Part shown: piece after piece, positions 21,754 to 33,357 of the stretch
Position numbering within the stretch: position 1 is the first letter of the stretch
Layout: each line of letters opens with the position of its first letter
Assembly (NCBI GenBank): GCA_031213475.1
Contig: JARUPZ010000008.1
Coordinates: forward strand, 12,643,938 to 12,707,937
DNA from: Nereocystis luetkeana
Taxonomy: Eukaryota > Sar > Phaeophyceae > Laminariales > Laminariaceae
Length of the DNA stretch: 64,000 bases
Reading direction: 5' to 3'
Notes under the pieces: model-generated
Told to the model about the DNA's origin: nothing
The model's input: only the letters and a program-made list of their open reading frames with translations
The model's database searches: none
Position numbers and translations under genes: made by a program

Positions 21754-21862
21754 TATTGCGGGGGACCATAGTAAATAGGACCAAACATTGTGGGTAAAAA
21801 TAGGTAAATATATAGGTTTTTGTGTATACCGTAGGTCCTATTAACTATGGTCCCCCGTAATA
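21754..21862. mobile_element. MITE-A copy 4
   Basis: Well preserved; the first base of the left CGGGGG terminus lies in TATTGCGGGGG. Confidence 0.92.
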
Positions 21863-22129
21863 GTACTTTATGTAGTATCGTCTGCCGTGTTGTGTGTTGT
21901 CGTATCGCGTTGTGTGGTCGCTGTGCTGTGCTGTGCTGTGGTGCTCTTTCCCTCTTCGCATCTTCCACGAGGTGCTGCTATTTTTCCACCTGCAGCCTTT
22001 TGTTTCTCTTGACCACGATATTTTTTGGCTTTGCGGGCCGTACCTTTGTGCCTGACACGGTACGCAGGCCGTAGCTGAAGTGCGATGCTGGATGTGATTT
22101 GCGATGCCATACCGAGCAATGCTCTGGCA

Positions 22130-22247
22130 GGCCATGTCATGCCATGCCATACCACAGCATGCCATGCCTTACCATACCGTGCCACACCGTACCATGTCAT
22201 ACCATACCATGCCATACCATACCGTACCATACCATACCATACCATGA
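22130..22247. repeat. (CCATA/CCATG)n microsatellite
   Basis: A pentanucleotide tract, degenerate at its left end and pure at its right. The repetitive Met-Ala-Trp-Tyr frames over it are shadows. Confidence 0.9.
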
Positions 22248-22803
22248 TGCGACGCTCCTCCTGTATCAGGTATCCTGCGAAGCATGCTGGTGATATGTGG
22301 TCGGGTGCTGTACTGTGCTGCGGTATGCTGTGCCGTGCTTTTGCTCTGCTCTTGCTCTTGCTCTTGCCCTTGCCCTGTTCTTGCTGTGCGTCTAGTGAAT
22401 ACGCCCCGTTCTACCTCCTTGAACCCCTAAAAAAATTGGTCCATACTGACTTGTCCATGCGCTCGATACTGTTGAAGGCAAAGCTAATCTCCTGTAAACG
22501 GCGAAGATCCCAATAAGAAACCCGCCTTCCCTTCTCCACCCCCACCCCCCCCCCTCCCCTCCGTCTTTGCCATGGGGGGCATGGACAAGATACTCGTATA
22601 ACGTACGCTTTTGATTCAAACCTTTTAGTAATGGACAGCCCCTCTGCGGCTCACATCGGAGTTCCTTTCTACGGCGACAGAAAAATACAACATGCAGGTT
22701 AGGGCTCCATCAGTAAACCAGCCTGCTCAACCCTCCCCCCCTATCTCCCCTCCCCCGCCCCTCCACCTTCCCTCCCCTCCTCTCTCCCGTTGTGACATGA
22801 CAG

Positions 22804-22979
22804 GTGACGTAGACGAGGCGCTCGGCCTGGTGCATGCATCAGATGGGATAGCGCGGGCCAAGGACGTAGCGGTTGTGCAAGCGGAGAAGGCGATGGATGC
22901 AGTTTCGTCCCTGGAACCCTCTCGGCCAAGAGACGCGCTGGTGCAGCTGGCGCACAAGATCGTCAACCGAAACCACTGA
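22804..22979 (+). CDS. Long-chain polyprenyl diphosphate synthase, terminal exon
   Basis: Preceded by a long C/T tract ending GACAG, it begins with the last two bases of a Gly codon. It then reads DVDEALGLVHASDGIARAKD, VAVVQAEKAMDAVSSLEPSR and PRDALVQLAHKIVNRNH, followed by TGA at 22977. This is the normal C-terminus of solanesyl/decaprenyl-type synthases: 'v...v..S.GI..t..LA..ha..A..ai..L..s..r.aLi.L...v..R..'. The length after 'R' is usual, so the stop is likely authentic. The partner exon is at 6546; the two together show no substitution that would argue for a pseudogene. The catalytic aspartates are not in view, so chain length and organelle cannot be assigned. Distinguishing it from a geranylgeranyl synthase rests on the C-terminal '-R-N-H' helix and the FKGPGDVDEA motif. 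Confidence 0.9.
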
Positions 22980-24330
22980 CGGCTCAGACTGCTGCTGTAG
23001 TAGTACTCCTTCCCTGCGCTTAGCGAGGCAGCTACTGAGAGAGCTAGCTAGTAGGCTAACGGGCCAGCTGTCGAGCGATTGCGGTATTGTACTAGCCGTT
23101 GAGTTCTCTGGTGGTCCGTTGGGTGGACAATCAAACCAGCTACTGGAGCGAACGAGACAGCGAGTAAGCTTGCGAGCGAGCTTATGGGCCGCTTTGTGAG
23201 CTAGCTCTTGAGCTAGGAGCCAGCTGGCAGACAAGCTAGTGAGCCATATAGCTATTAATAGTTAGTGAGCCAGCTATTAATAGTGAGCTAAAGTGAAGAA
23301 GTCATCGATTGAGCTAGTGAGCTAGCGAGCCGGCAAGGGAACCGAGCAACATACCTACATAGTGCGCCAGACAGCAAGCCAGTTATTAATAAACAAGCGA
23401 GCCATATAGCCTGCTAAAGCTATCCTGCGGACACCCTATGCCTTTTCTCTCCGCTAATTGTCGTACGATTTTTAGCGAGCAACCAAGCCGAGGGCACAAG
23501 GACAAGCGAACGCGGCAGGGACCGAAGTGATGGATGCACCGGCCGTCGGATTCCGGTTCTTGCCGTGCCAAAGACTTCGTGTTGTCCGCCAATTGTATCG
23601 AGCCTGTAGCGGTAGAATTGGTGGTGGTCGTGGTAGTGTTGGTGTTGGTGTTGGTGTTGGTCGAAGATGCTATTAATAGGATACCGGTCTTTTTTGGGCG
23701 TGTCAATGCGGTCTAGTTTGTCGTTAATATGCTAGTTATAGTGTAGGGGGCGGTCAGTTAAGGGGTCAAACCGCGGTCTCCCGGCATCTTTGGTGGTGGT
23801 GGTGGTGGTGGTGGTGTGGCGGCGGCGTGGCTGGAAGAGTTGAGCGAGACGTGTGCCGTTTCTTTGTGTCCGATTGTTACGAGATATGGAAGGGTAGACT
23901 CGGCGTCCGTAGTAGCAGCAGCGGCGGCGGCGGCGGCGAAGGCGCCAGCAGGGCGAATTTTAACCCTCTCACGGCGTCAAACAGTGTCCCATACTATACT
24001 TGTACTAGTCCCAAGTAGTATGTACGTGGGTGTACCAGGTAGTTCTTGAACGGTGAAAACGGCGCGGCTACTTGTCATTTTTGTCTTTCGTTCGGGCAAC
24101 TTGTCTTCGAGGCGCGCGCCAGAGCGCGGGCTCGCCAGCAGGTCTGAAGCAGAGGGAGCGGTGCGTCCGAGAGTTTTTCCAGTCTTGTCGGGGGTTGCGG
24201 TTGACGAAGCGCAAGAGGAGTTGGCCAGGGCGATCTTCGATTGAGAGATGATTCCGTTGTTATACTGGCCTCGTGACTGGCGTGGAACTATATCATAAAA
24301 CATCGGTTTTTTCATCGGCCACGGAGAAAT
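22980..24330. other. 3' flank of polyprenyl synthase; simple repeats, no gene
   Basis: 23020-23420 is a degenerate GAGCTAGTGAGC(C) repeat, probably within the 3' UTR or just past it. (GTTGGT)n lies at 23632-23661, (GGT)n at 23791-23816 and (GGC)n at 23919-23940. Short frames over these are low complexity. No poly(A) signal can be chosen with confidence. Confidence 0.5.
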
Positions 24331-24336
24331 ACAGGA

Positions 24337-24372
24337 GCATGCATGCATGCATGCATGCGCATGCATGCATGC
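24337..24372. repeat. (GCAT)n microsatellite
   Basis: GCATGCATGCATGCATGC pattern. Confidence 0.9.
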
Positions 24373-24439
24373 ACTTTTGGCTGTGAATTTTTATGCGAGG
24401 CAGCCCTCTCTCCCCATGACCGTGATGCTTCATTTCGTT

Positions 24440-24675
24440 TTCTCCGCCTGTATTTTCTTTATCTTTCTCGCTCGCTCTTTCCTTATCTCCGTCGCTCGCT
24501 CTCCCCTATCTCTCCCTGTCAGTCTGTCTATCTCTCTCCCCATCCCCCGCCCCTCCCCCCTCTCTCCCTCACTCATTTTCTCCTTCTCTCCTTCTCCCCC
24601 CCTCCCTCCCTCTATCTCCCCCCCTCCCTTACCCTCTCTCTCTGTTGTTTTTATGTCTGTCTCTCCCTCTGTCTA
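24440..24675. repeat. CT-rich low-complexity tract
   Basis: TCTC/CCCT-rich DNA; its Ser/Leu/Pro frames are shadows. Confidence 0.8.
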
Positions 24676-24887
24676 TACCAAGAACCTCTCATCATGCAAA
24701 TATCGGTACCTTAGAACGCAGTGTCAGACAGCAGTGCGTATAATCTGATACTTGGCTTCGTACGCACTCCATCGCAGCCTCTGCCGAGCTGCCGAGTCTT
24801 GCGTTTCATGCCAGGATCGTGTCCAGACTATGCAGTCTCGCCATGCATCGTGTCTATGTCGTGAGTACGTCTCCCGTTGTGATCACT

Positions 24888-25362
24888 AATACGGGGGACC
24901 ATAGTTAACAGGACTAAATATAGTTACTAAAAGTGGTTACATCGTAAATATATACCCTGGTAGTTTTTTATGTATACCTTTTTTTTTCTTCTTTTTTTGC
25001 TCATCCCATTTATTATCTTCGCACATCTTCTTGCTTCTCTCTCTCCTTCAAACTCGTAACTCAGGTCCGGGGTCACATAGCAGGCTCTTCTACCCCCTTC
25101 CCGCTACGGTACGTGCCTTCCTTTTTATCGCGAGAAAATTTCAGCCTTTTCTTCCCTCGTCGAGACTCGCATCGAATTGTTCCAACCCACGCTGCAAGGC
25201 GCTCTCAACAATTGAATCCTTTTTATTTTTATTCTTGCAAATATAAAGTCAAATGTCCGACCCACCTGGGGCTCGAACCCAGGACTCAAACACAAGCAGA
25301 CTTCGAGGTTAACCACTTGAACCACCGGGGCGACCGGCCTATTAACTATGGGCCCCCGTAAT
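24888..25362. mobile_element. MITE-A copy 5, split by a SINE-A
   Basis: The left arm lies at 24888-24978 (ACGGGGGACCATAGTTAACA). The right arm is only the last ~27 bases, CCTATTAACTATGGGCCCCC. A complete SINE-A sits between. Confidence 0.9.
24979..25335 (-). mobile_element. SINE-A copy 2, nested in MITE-A copy 5
   Basis: Minus-strand orientation: the A-tail lies to the left as a T run, and the tRNA-like head (B box complement GGGGCTCGAACCC) is at 25268. The head end GGTCGCC abuts the MITE right arm. Confidence 0.9.
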
Positions 25363-25662
25363 ACTACTACTATTAATACTGCTGTAGTTACGCTGTCATG
25401 TGACGTCTCCGCGTATTCCTTCAACTCCTCAGTATTGGCATTAGCCACCTCGCCAATGCAGAATGGTCCCGTCTTCGTGATTTTATTCAACTCCGCGGTA
25501 GCCGCCTCGACAATGGTCCTTAGCCCAGTCGACCATAAAACGAGTCCTCACCTCCCGCAGCATACTTGGGGGTCTCGCAATAATGAACACGTGTATTGAT
25601 TGGTTGGTGCTCGGTAGGGGATGGAATGACCACTTCGTAATATCTACCAGGTATTGACGTAC

Positions 25663-25773
25663 TATTACGGGGGACCATAGTTAACACGACCAAATATAGT
25701 AAAAGTGGTTAATATATACCCTGGCAGGTTTTTTATGTATACCATAGGTCCTATTAACTATGGTCCCCCGTAC
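25663..25773. mobile_element. MITE-A copy 6
   Basis: Intact arms. Its inner sequence (TATATACCCTGG) is the same subtype as the SINE-bearing copy 5, 300 bp away. Confidence 0.92.
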
Positions 25774-26197
25774 TACTATCTATGTACCTGGTACTAGTCA
25801 GCGGGTCTGTGACTCGTCTATGTTGTGTTCGTGTTGTCTTCATACCATGGTATCTAACAACACCGTTCCTTGTGCCCATGACGACACCTGGCGCACCCAG
25901 CAGGTATCTTTACGAACTGATGTTTGTTCATTGAGAGGGGTTCAAGCTCGTGAGCTCCGTGACACACGAAAGATAAAAATACGACCACTGCGATTTCGGC
26001 GAGTTGTTACGATCACTTTGGGACTATATTTTGTACTATTACTACAGTAGAAGACTCTTCGGTAAACCCAGGGGACAAAGTCGGCGACTTGTATGTTGTG
26101 TATACCAAGCGGGGCATTTAGTCAGCCGGCTCACAGCCCTCCTCATGGTACCGTTTACAGTTGTTAATAGAAGCTTGCCTTTGAGAGCGATAATAGT

Positions 26198-26271
26198 AAG
26201 GAGAACTGCAGTCCTTTTTTGAGGACGAGCCACTCAAATTATAGGTGCCGTTGTAGCAGTCCGAAAGGTGT
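26198..26271. mobile_element. MITE-B remnant
   Basis: GAACTGCAGTCC...GAGGAC...CAGTCCGAAAGG; badly decayed. Confidence 0.4.
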
Positions 26272-26533
26272 CAATCAAGTATTGCCCACTTCGGAGCATT
26301 TTTATTTGATTGGAAGGCGGCCCGGTCGTATAGACATAATGTGAGAACAACAACAACAACAACAACAACAATTGGTATAACACGGGACTTGCACACTACA
26401 TACACACACAGCAGTAGCACGAAGAAAACGAGCAATAAGAAAGGCAGGCTGAGATTTGCAGTATGATATGAAAATCGCAAGTCGTAACTGCAGCAGTAAC
26501 ACGGAACCGATCTTACCACTTTTTTTTTTGTAT

Positions 26534-26610
26534 TATCTGAGTTACGAGTAGGAAGGAGAGAGAAGAAGATGTGCGAAGATAATGAATGGGATGAGAAAAA
26601 CAAATAAAAA
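26534..26610 (+). mobile_element. SINE-A 3' fragment
   Basis: Only the last ~60 bases (ATCTGAGTTACGAGTAGGAA through AATGAATGGGATGAG) and the tail. 5'-truncated, as expected from incomplete reverse transcription. Confidence 0.8.
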
Positions 26611-26762
26611 ATTGTAGTATTATTCATACCGGTATTAAATAACAGCAGTTGTTTCAAATACGAAATCCAAGCTTGGAACAGCTTACTATTAATACCTGGT
26701 TCTTACCGTCCCGTCCTGCAGCAGTACTTGGTATTTTCATCAAAGTAGTACCCCAGGAAAGG

Positions 26763-26793
26763 TATATATATAATATATATATATATATATCAG
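26763..26793. repeat. (AT)n microsatellite
   Basis: GGTATATATATAATATATAT, then CAGGTAT. The same composite, including the AATAT break, occurs at 53911. Confidence 0.85.
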
Positions 26794-27004
26794 GTATGGC
26801 GAAGACTCTGAGTCATATCCATTCGCGTTGACAAGAAGCGCGGTACGTCGGGGTTTTTGCCGGGTGCGTCCAGCCGAATGATGCTCAAAGCTTGCAATCA
26901 ACTTGGTACTGCCCCCTCCGTGTGGCACAAACCAGTGGGTTACATAATAAATCACTTGGAATTAGAGTCAGCTTGTGGTTTTTGTTGTGCGCTCTAGTAA
27001 ATTA

Positions 27005-27115
27005 TCAACGCATGCAACATCGCACACAGCTTGCAAAGATGATGAGTTTCGACGAAATCCTCGATCTCGCAGCTGCTGTTTTACAATTATATACATACCT
27101 GGTAAATGTAATACC
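27005..27115 (+). repeat. Family E copy 3
   Basis: TCGCACACAGCTTGCAAAGA and GAGTTTCGACGAAATCCTCG, followed by several TACCTGGTA words. Confidence 0.7.
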
Positions 27116-28440
27116 CGGTACGGACCTGGTACACTAAAAGGGTTGTTATTTACCAGGTACAGCAGTTTACCAGGTAACGATCCACTCGTGCTATACTTTC
27201 TATTTATAAACAACCACCTGGTATTAATAACTGGTATACCTGGTGTACCTTTGGGTATATATGTATGCCGCATTGTGGCCCCCAAACAAGAAACACCCGA
27301 TTGCAGTAGGAGTATTGTGAGCAAGTTCATTGCGACTATACTACCCTTGCACAACTTCGAGCATAGCATAGCATAGGCTATTACATACCAGGGGTAGGAT
27401 TTATAGTGCAGCGGCCTCCATCGAGCACACTTCATTGATCCAAGTTTCTTAGCGCACCCCCGAAAAAGCGAGGCGCATGTTTTTATTTGATCATTTTTTA
27501 TTCGTGGCCTATGCTGTACATGGTAGATGATAAAATACCCGAGGGTCAATGTGGAACACGTATCGTAAAATCATTATTTATTACCGTGACGCGACCCGGC
27601 CACACACAGCAGTACTTACTGTACGGTGGATCATCATGCAGCACAATCCAAGCGATCTACCAAAATAATATAACCAGATATATACGTATGTACGTACCTG
27701 ATGTACGAGTATCGCAAAAAAATATCTGCCTACGATTATTTTTCTTCTACTATTACCTCTGTACTACCCACCATCATGACGGTGCAACACTACCAAACAC
27801 GAGCAAAAGAGGCCTTTGTTGCTGTTGCCACTGCTTGCTGCTGCTACCAGCAGCAGCTGCTGTAAAAATACGCCTGCACTACTGCAATTGTACATAGCGC
27901 TCCTCCTTCATGCGCCTGAACCTAGAATAGAGAGCTTAGAGAAAGAAAACAAAATCGTTGCTGTATGTTATTATAATTACCATCGGCACTCTGTACGACT
28001 ATGTACGAGTATGGTGCCGGTACCGTCATTTATCGTATCGTATCGTAGAAGAACGGAGCGACGAGCGCAACTTAAACCGAGCGACCGCTGCGACTTGAAC
28101 CGAAAAACCACCAGAGCCATATAATAAGTACATCGGTGGCGCCCCATCCATCGCCGCGCGCACGTTTCCACAAGAAGATCGAAATATGGGTGCCAAATAA
28201 ATAACATAATATGGACCCCCAGAATCTAGCTGGGAGTCCAAGGTGCTATCAATATCTTTGCTTGCTGCCTAAACGAGAGCGATTGATTGCAAATGGTGTA
28301 ACGGTCGTACAATAACAACCGTGTCTTCTCCCCATTCGTCCCCGCGAAGATAGGCCTTCGGCTTTCGTATAGAAAACCTCTGCCGCTTGCTGCTGCTGTA
28401 GCTATGCTGCTGCCTCTTCTGTTGCTGCTGTCTGTCTCTT
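27116..28440. other. No gene recognised; dense TACCTGGTA words
   Basis: At least six TACCAGGTA/TACCTGGTA-like words lie between 27100 and 27250. The rest is mixed sequence with CAGCAG runs (27825-27865). Frames to 193 codons have no family pattern. Confidence 0.4.
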
Positions 28441-28484
28441 GCTGATACACAATGATTCATTCGAGAAAAGCACGAGAGCGCGCG

Positions 28485-28620
28485 CACTTATTACTACTAC
28501 CACCACCACCACCCCAAACGCCCTGCTTTCACGACCCACGCGCTTTCAAGGCCCAGTCGTCACCCAACACCACCGACCGACCGACCGACCAACCAACCGA
28601 CCAGCACGACCCGCACCCAC
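28485..28620. repeat. (CCA)n and (CCGA/CCAA)n simple repeats
   Basis: ACCACCACCACC tract, then CGACCGACCGACCAACCAAC. Confidence 0.8.
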
Positions 28621-29079
28621 TAGCCCGACCAGATAGGCCTCCGAGGGACCGATCCGACTCTTTCTCTTTCTCTCTCCCTCTTATTCTTCTCGCCGATGCA
28701 CCCCAACCTTACCCACCGCCCCGCCCCGACCAGGTACCATTTTTCGCCACCGGGCCCGCCTACTACAGTACCACCACCCGATCGATGCGTACAAGATAAA
28801 TGTTGACTCATCCCTCATGTAGTGAGCACTTTTTATCGAACTCCTCCGGACCTCGCCATTAATCCTGCCCTAACCGTACATCGTCGTCACGGGACCCACG
28901 TTCCTTCCCTCCAAACATGCGCCCTCTTGAGACCGAGCAAGTTGCCCCCGCCCCCGCCTCCTCCCCCCCGCCATACACCCACCCCGCCTACCCCCCGCAC
29001 GTCCGTCCTCTTTCGTGTGAGTGCCTGCCATCGTCTCCCTCTCGTATCGCCAGCCGTCGGCAATTGATGTGAAAATCAG

Positions 29080-29850
29080 GTCAGTTCAATCAATCAAGCA
29101 TCTAACCAACCAATCAATCGATCCATCGACCGTCACATTAATCAATTGATCAATCAATTAACCAACCAATCAGTCGATCGAACCAACCAATTAATCGATC
29201 AATCAATTCGGCAAGCAAAAGCAACCAACCAACTAGTCGATCAATCAGTCGATCGACGAACCAACTCATCGTTCAATCCATCAACCAGCCAAACGAATCG
29301 ACCGCTCAACCACCCAACCGATTTGTCAATCGACTAACCGATCAACCGATCCATCCGCCAACGGACCAATCGATCGACCAACTAACCAATCGATCGATAA
29401 ATCACGCCGCCAGCCAAGCAATCGATAGACCAGTCAACCTCCCAATCGACTAACCAACCACTTGGTCTATCCTCCGATCACCCCGTCAACCAATCGTTCG
29501 TTCGATCGACCGACCAACCAACCAACCGTTCGATCCACCAATCGATCATTCAACGAACCAATCAACCGACCAACCAGTCAATCAATCAACCAGCTGAACG
29601 ACCGACCAGCCCGTCGAGAGAGCCAACCAATTGATCGCCCAATCAACCAACAAAACGATCAGTCAAACGACCAAACAATCGATCACTCGATCAAGCAACC
29701 AACGAACCAATCAACCAGTTTTCACCACTCAATCGGTCAATCGATCTTTTAACCAATCAAAGCAATCGGTTCATCGAACCGAGGAACCAACCAACAACCA
29801 ACGAACCAATCAACCAATCAGTCGATCTTTTAACCAATCAAAAGTCAGGA
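29080..29850. repeat. ~770-bp degenerate tetranucleotide array
   Basis: It is built almost entirely from AATC, GATC and AACC units on the plus strand (AACCAATCAATCGATCG-type). It keeps 4-bp phase over long stretches, with CAGC/CGACC interruptions. The repetitive Asn-Gln-Pro-Ile/Thr frames over it are shadows. Confidence 0.9.
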
Positions 29851-29859
29851 TATCGTAGC

Positions 29860-31490
29860 GCAGCCGTAGTCACCTCCCTACCTGTATCATTCGTTGTAAG
29901 CGCCTCAAGCCACCTCCACCCCCTCCGTCTATATTCGGCGATGTCATCAAATAACATAGTTTAAGCACCAACCGACCCGTTGAACACGATTCGCAACAAT
30001 AATCCAGAGTAAACCCATTACACACTCAACACCCTTCGGCCTTATTAAGGTCAGGCACGACTCGCTGGATGGTAAAAAATAATGGCGAGCGTCATTCAAA
30101 ACCCAGTCAACCACTCGATCGACCGCCATCACTCACCCCCTAGACCCTCCCACTGACTGGTTATCTAATAGCCTAAATCCTCCCGACTCCCGTCCCCTAC
30201 GCCCCCGTCCCCCCCTCGCAGTCACGGCATGCTCTGCTGTGTACGACGGGGGGGGGGTATGGGCTACAGGAAGGGTTTCGATACAATCAATCGACCGAAT
30301 GTTGCCAGAAGAAAAAAAACAATCGTAATAACCGGCAAAAAAAAATAAAATAAAAAGAGAAACGACACCCACGGAGAAAAAACCACAAATCTCTCTCTTT
30401 CCTTCTCCCTCGGCGCCTTTCATCAAGAGGACATCACGCGGCACACCCCCCCCCCCCCCCCCCCAACACACACGTGCTGTATGGCTTAGCAAAGGTATGA
30501 AGAATGAAAGGTATGCATGTATGTAATGTAATATATGAAAGTAAGTATGCACACACCGGATATAGGATCTACAGTAGATTATCTACTGTGTTTAGATCGT
30601 GATCTATCTGTCTGTCCGGAGTGCGAAAAAGTATGTACGGAGGGCGACCGAAAAACGCGAAGAGTTGTCGTTCTAGCTGCAAGCAAAGGCAAGACACCGC
30701 CGCCGCCGCCACAACGACCGCTTGCTCGCTTCCGACAAAAGCGTCACGATCATGCTACCGTCGCCCCTTCCTCTATATCAACCAACCCATCACTGCACCC
30801 AAATGGAAGCCGCGGGAGAAGATTCCCTCCCGCTCCAACCGCGCTCGACGGCGAAACGCCGCCCTACACTAAAGACACACCTGCCTCAGCAATTCTTCAT
30901 CACCCCACGTCACTGCACGTCACGGACACGCGATGTCATGGACCTGAGCACACACATAGATTAAAAGCTACAGGTAAAAAAAAGGAAAAAAAAAGAAGAA
31001 AAAAAAAAAAACGATTTTTGACACTCCACGCCACGCCACGTCACGCCACGCCACCCCACTCCACCCAAACGGGACGTTCGTCACAACAGCTTCAATCGGA
31101 ACCGGAACCTCCACCGGAACAGAACAACAGGAGGAGGAGACCACCGCGGTTTCCCAACGGAGCGGAATATCCTCCCCAGGGGATGATTGCCCCCTCCCCC
31201 TCTCTCCCTTCCTAGCTCTCTCGCCACGATGGCGCGTCTGATTAATTGATACAGGAGCGAGCGCAACCCCCTCTCCCCCTCCTCGCTCCCGCCCCGCGGA
31301 AAAAACAAACAAAGAAGCCGATAAAAGAATCTGTCAAGAACCAAGAACCACCATATAGAGGAAACATAAAAAACGAAGGGAATCGAAGCTCAGAGGCCGA
31401 AAAAACGCACGTTCGCACATCGCACGCATGCATGCACATCGCACGCACGCACGCACCCACGCGCGCACGCACGCACGCACCGCGCGATCA
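29860..31490. other. C/A-rich intergenic DNA, no gene recognised
   Basis: A C run lies at 30448-30465 and CCG repeats near 30700. A-rich runs occur at 30980-31010, CCACGCCACG repeats at 31020-31060 and (GCAC)n at 31440-31485. The 226-codon plus-strand frame at 30535-31215 follows the skewed base composition and has no domain. Confidence 0.45.
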
Positions 31491-31514
31491 AAAGCCAATT
31501 CGACTTGCTGTAAG

Positions 31515-31738
31515 TCGATCCGACCAATAGCTGATCCGACCGAAAGTCGATCTGACCAATAGCCGATTCGAAGACTGACCTGACCAACAGCTGACCCGGC
31601 CAATAATTAGCCGACCCGACCAAAAGCAGTCGGTCCAACCAATAGCCGAACCGTCCACGAGCAGCCGATCCAACCAATAGCCGACCAGACCCGAGTCGAC
31701 CTGACCAAATCCCGGTCGGTCTGTCTGTCGGCCGGCCG
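31515..31738. repeat. ~17-bp degenerate minisatellite
   Basis: About a dozen units of the form CCGATCCGACCAATAGC. Confidence 0.8.
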
Positions 31739-32339
31739 GTCGGTAAGCCTTGACCGTCGTCCCGCCTAGCCCTCTGCCCACCCGGCCGCACACGCGCACG
31801 CAACATGCTTTTTTTGCGCCAAATCGGCCGAGCTCAACCCTCCCGTACACAAGAGAGCCTCCCATACGGAGCAGCCACAGCCGCCCCGTCCCTCGGGGGG
31901 GCGGAGGCCCTCCACAACCCGCAACTTCACTCGCACGCACGATGTCGCGCCACAAAAAATCAACCCACCCGACAGCACAAGACAGCACTGGTGGACACAG
32001 CACCCCCTTAGGCTGGGCTCGGCGAGAGGCCTCTACTTGTCACGGCCCGGAGTCACCGATAAAACATGGACGTACCAGAGCGGGGGAAAAAAAAAAAATT
32101 GAAACGTAATCCGAAATGAAAGGCCGACCGAAACGACACAGAGGCGAAGACAAAACGGCGCGCGGAGCGCGACGTCAACAATCCCGCCCCTTATCCCTTC
32201 CTCCCTTCCCTCCCTCCGACCCAAAATTGCGGCCGTCACAAAAGTCATTCGCGCGCGCATTTTTATCGCTCTCATCACCACCCTCTGGACTTTTCTTTCG
32301 CAACGCCCTGCCTTCGCTTCTTCCCGCCCTGCTTCCCCT

Positions 32340-32400
32340 CGACATCACCCCACCTCACCCCACCCCACCCCACCCCACCCCACTCCACCTCACGCCACTC
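32340..32400. repeat. (CACCC)n microsatellite
   Basis: CACCCCACCCCACCCC tract. Confidence 0.85.
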
Positions 32401-32499
32401 GACCTATCTCTGCTCACGCTGGTCCCTGACACTCCCCCCCCATTTCATCCAGTGTCCGGCCTGCTCTCGCTCCCGCTCCTTTTCCTTTTGCCCACGAAG

Positions 32500-32513
32500 C
32501 CCCCCCCCCCCTC

Positions 32514-32546
<33 letters not shown>

Positions 32547-32547
32547 A
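32500..32547. repeat. Long C homopolymer tract
   Basis: About 30 consecutive C at 32518-32546, with a second C run just before it. It is G-rich on the strand in which the EsV-1-7 gene would be transcribed. Confidence 0.9.
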
Positions 32548-32689
32548 TCTCCCTTCCATCTGTGTATCCAAAACCAACAAAATCTCTTCCCTTTGGCAGT
32601 CCAGTCCAGTCGAGGCGAAACGAAACGATTGAAGAGTCAAGCCGGGCGGACGAAACAGCCCACACCTAAACATCGCGCCACCCAACACT

Positions 32690-32725
32690 CCACCCACCCA
32701 CCCACCCACCCACCCACCAACCCAA
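32690..32725. repeat. (CCCA)n microsatellite
   Basis: ACCCACCCACCCACCC tract. Confidence 0.85.
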
Positions 32726-32884
32726 CCCACCACTCGCCCGACAAGAGGCCCCAGCCTTCCTCGATTCACGTCGCCGGCGCGGACTCGAGCGGCAGCGGCG
32801 GGGGGGGCGGCGCGGCGCGGCACGGCGCGGCGGGAGGCAGGGAGGGAGGGAGGGCAGGGCGGGCGGCTCACTCCGAGCGGCAAC

Positions 32885-32898
32885 TCTCTCTCTCTCTC

Positions 32899-32932
<34 letters not shown>

Positions 32933-32933
32933 C
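32885..32933. repeat. (CT)n microsatellite
   Basis: CTCTCT run with one CCC interruption. It lies ~260 bp past the EsV-1-7 gene stop, so possibly in its 3' UTR. Confidence 0.9.
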
Positions 32934-33189
32934 AACCTTTCCTCTATGAACACATACGCGCGCAGTCTCTTTCGCGCATTCGGCCGGGGTGGAACAAACT
33001 AATGCACCCCCAAAACCGACCCCCGCGATACCGGCATCGCGTGCCACCTCTCACCCCCTGTTCGTCTCCCAGCCGAGATATCTCGGTGCCAGGCAAGAGA
33101 AAAGGAGGTCGTGGGCAGCAAAATTATATCTCACCTGACGGGCAGTTTTATTATTAATTCGCCGCCAGGCCTCTCGCACCCGCTATAAG

Positions 33190-33319
33190 TTATTGCAGGT
33201 GGTGGTGGCCCCCGGAGCCAGTCCCCTGTATACGAACGCCTCCTATCCCTTGCGAAGAAGAGGGCAAGCGGCCCGGTGGGACGTGTTGGGACGAACTGAG
33301 CGACCTGTGGTGCAGCAGA

Positions 33320-33357
<38 letters not shown>

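Larger units (their letters stand above)
6635..22803 (+). other. 16.2 kb intron of the polyprenyl synthase gene
   Basis: It is bounded by GTGAGA at 6635 and a long C/T tract ending GACAG at 22803. The phases match (1 base + 2 bases), and the protein reads through the family motif with nothing missing, so no further exon is needed between. It contains the Harbinger-like remnant, MITEs, SINEs, satellite and other repeats listed below. I saw no other conserved coding exon in it. Confidence 0.75.

Noticed and set aside
28822..29067. Pro-rich plus-strand frame and neighbours to 29858
   Set aside because: Composition-driven frames over C-rich and tetranucleotide repeat DNA.
32116..32949. 277-codon plus-strand frame
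   Set aside because: Translation of C-runs, CACCC and CT microsatellites; no domain and extreme low complexity.
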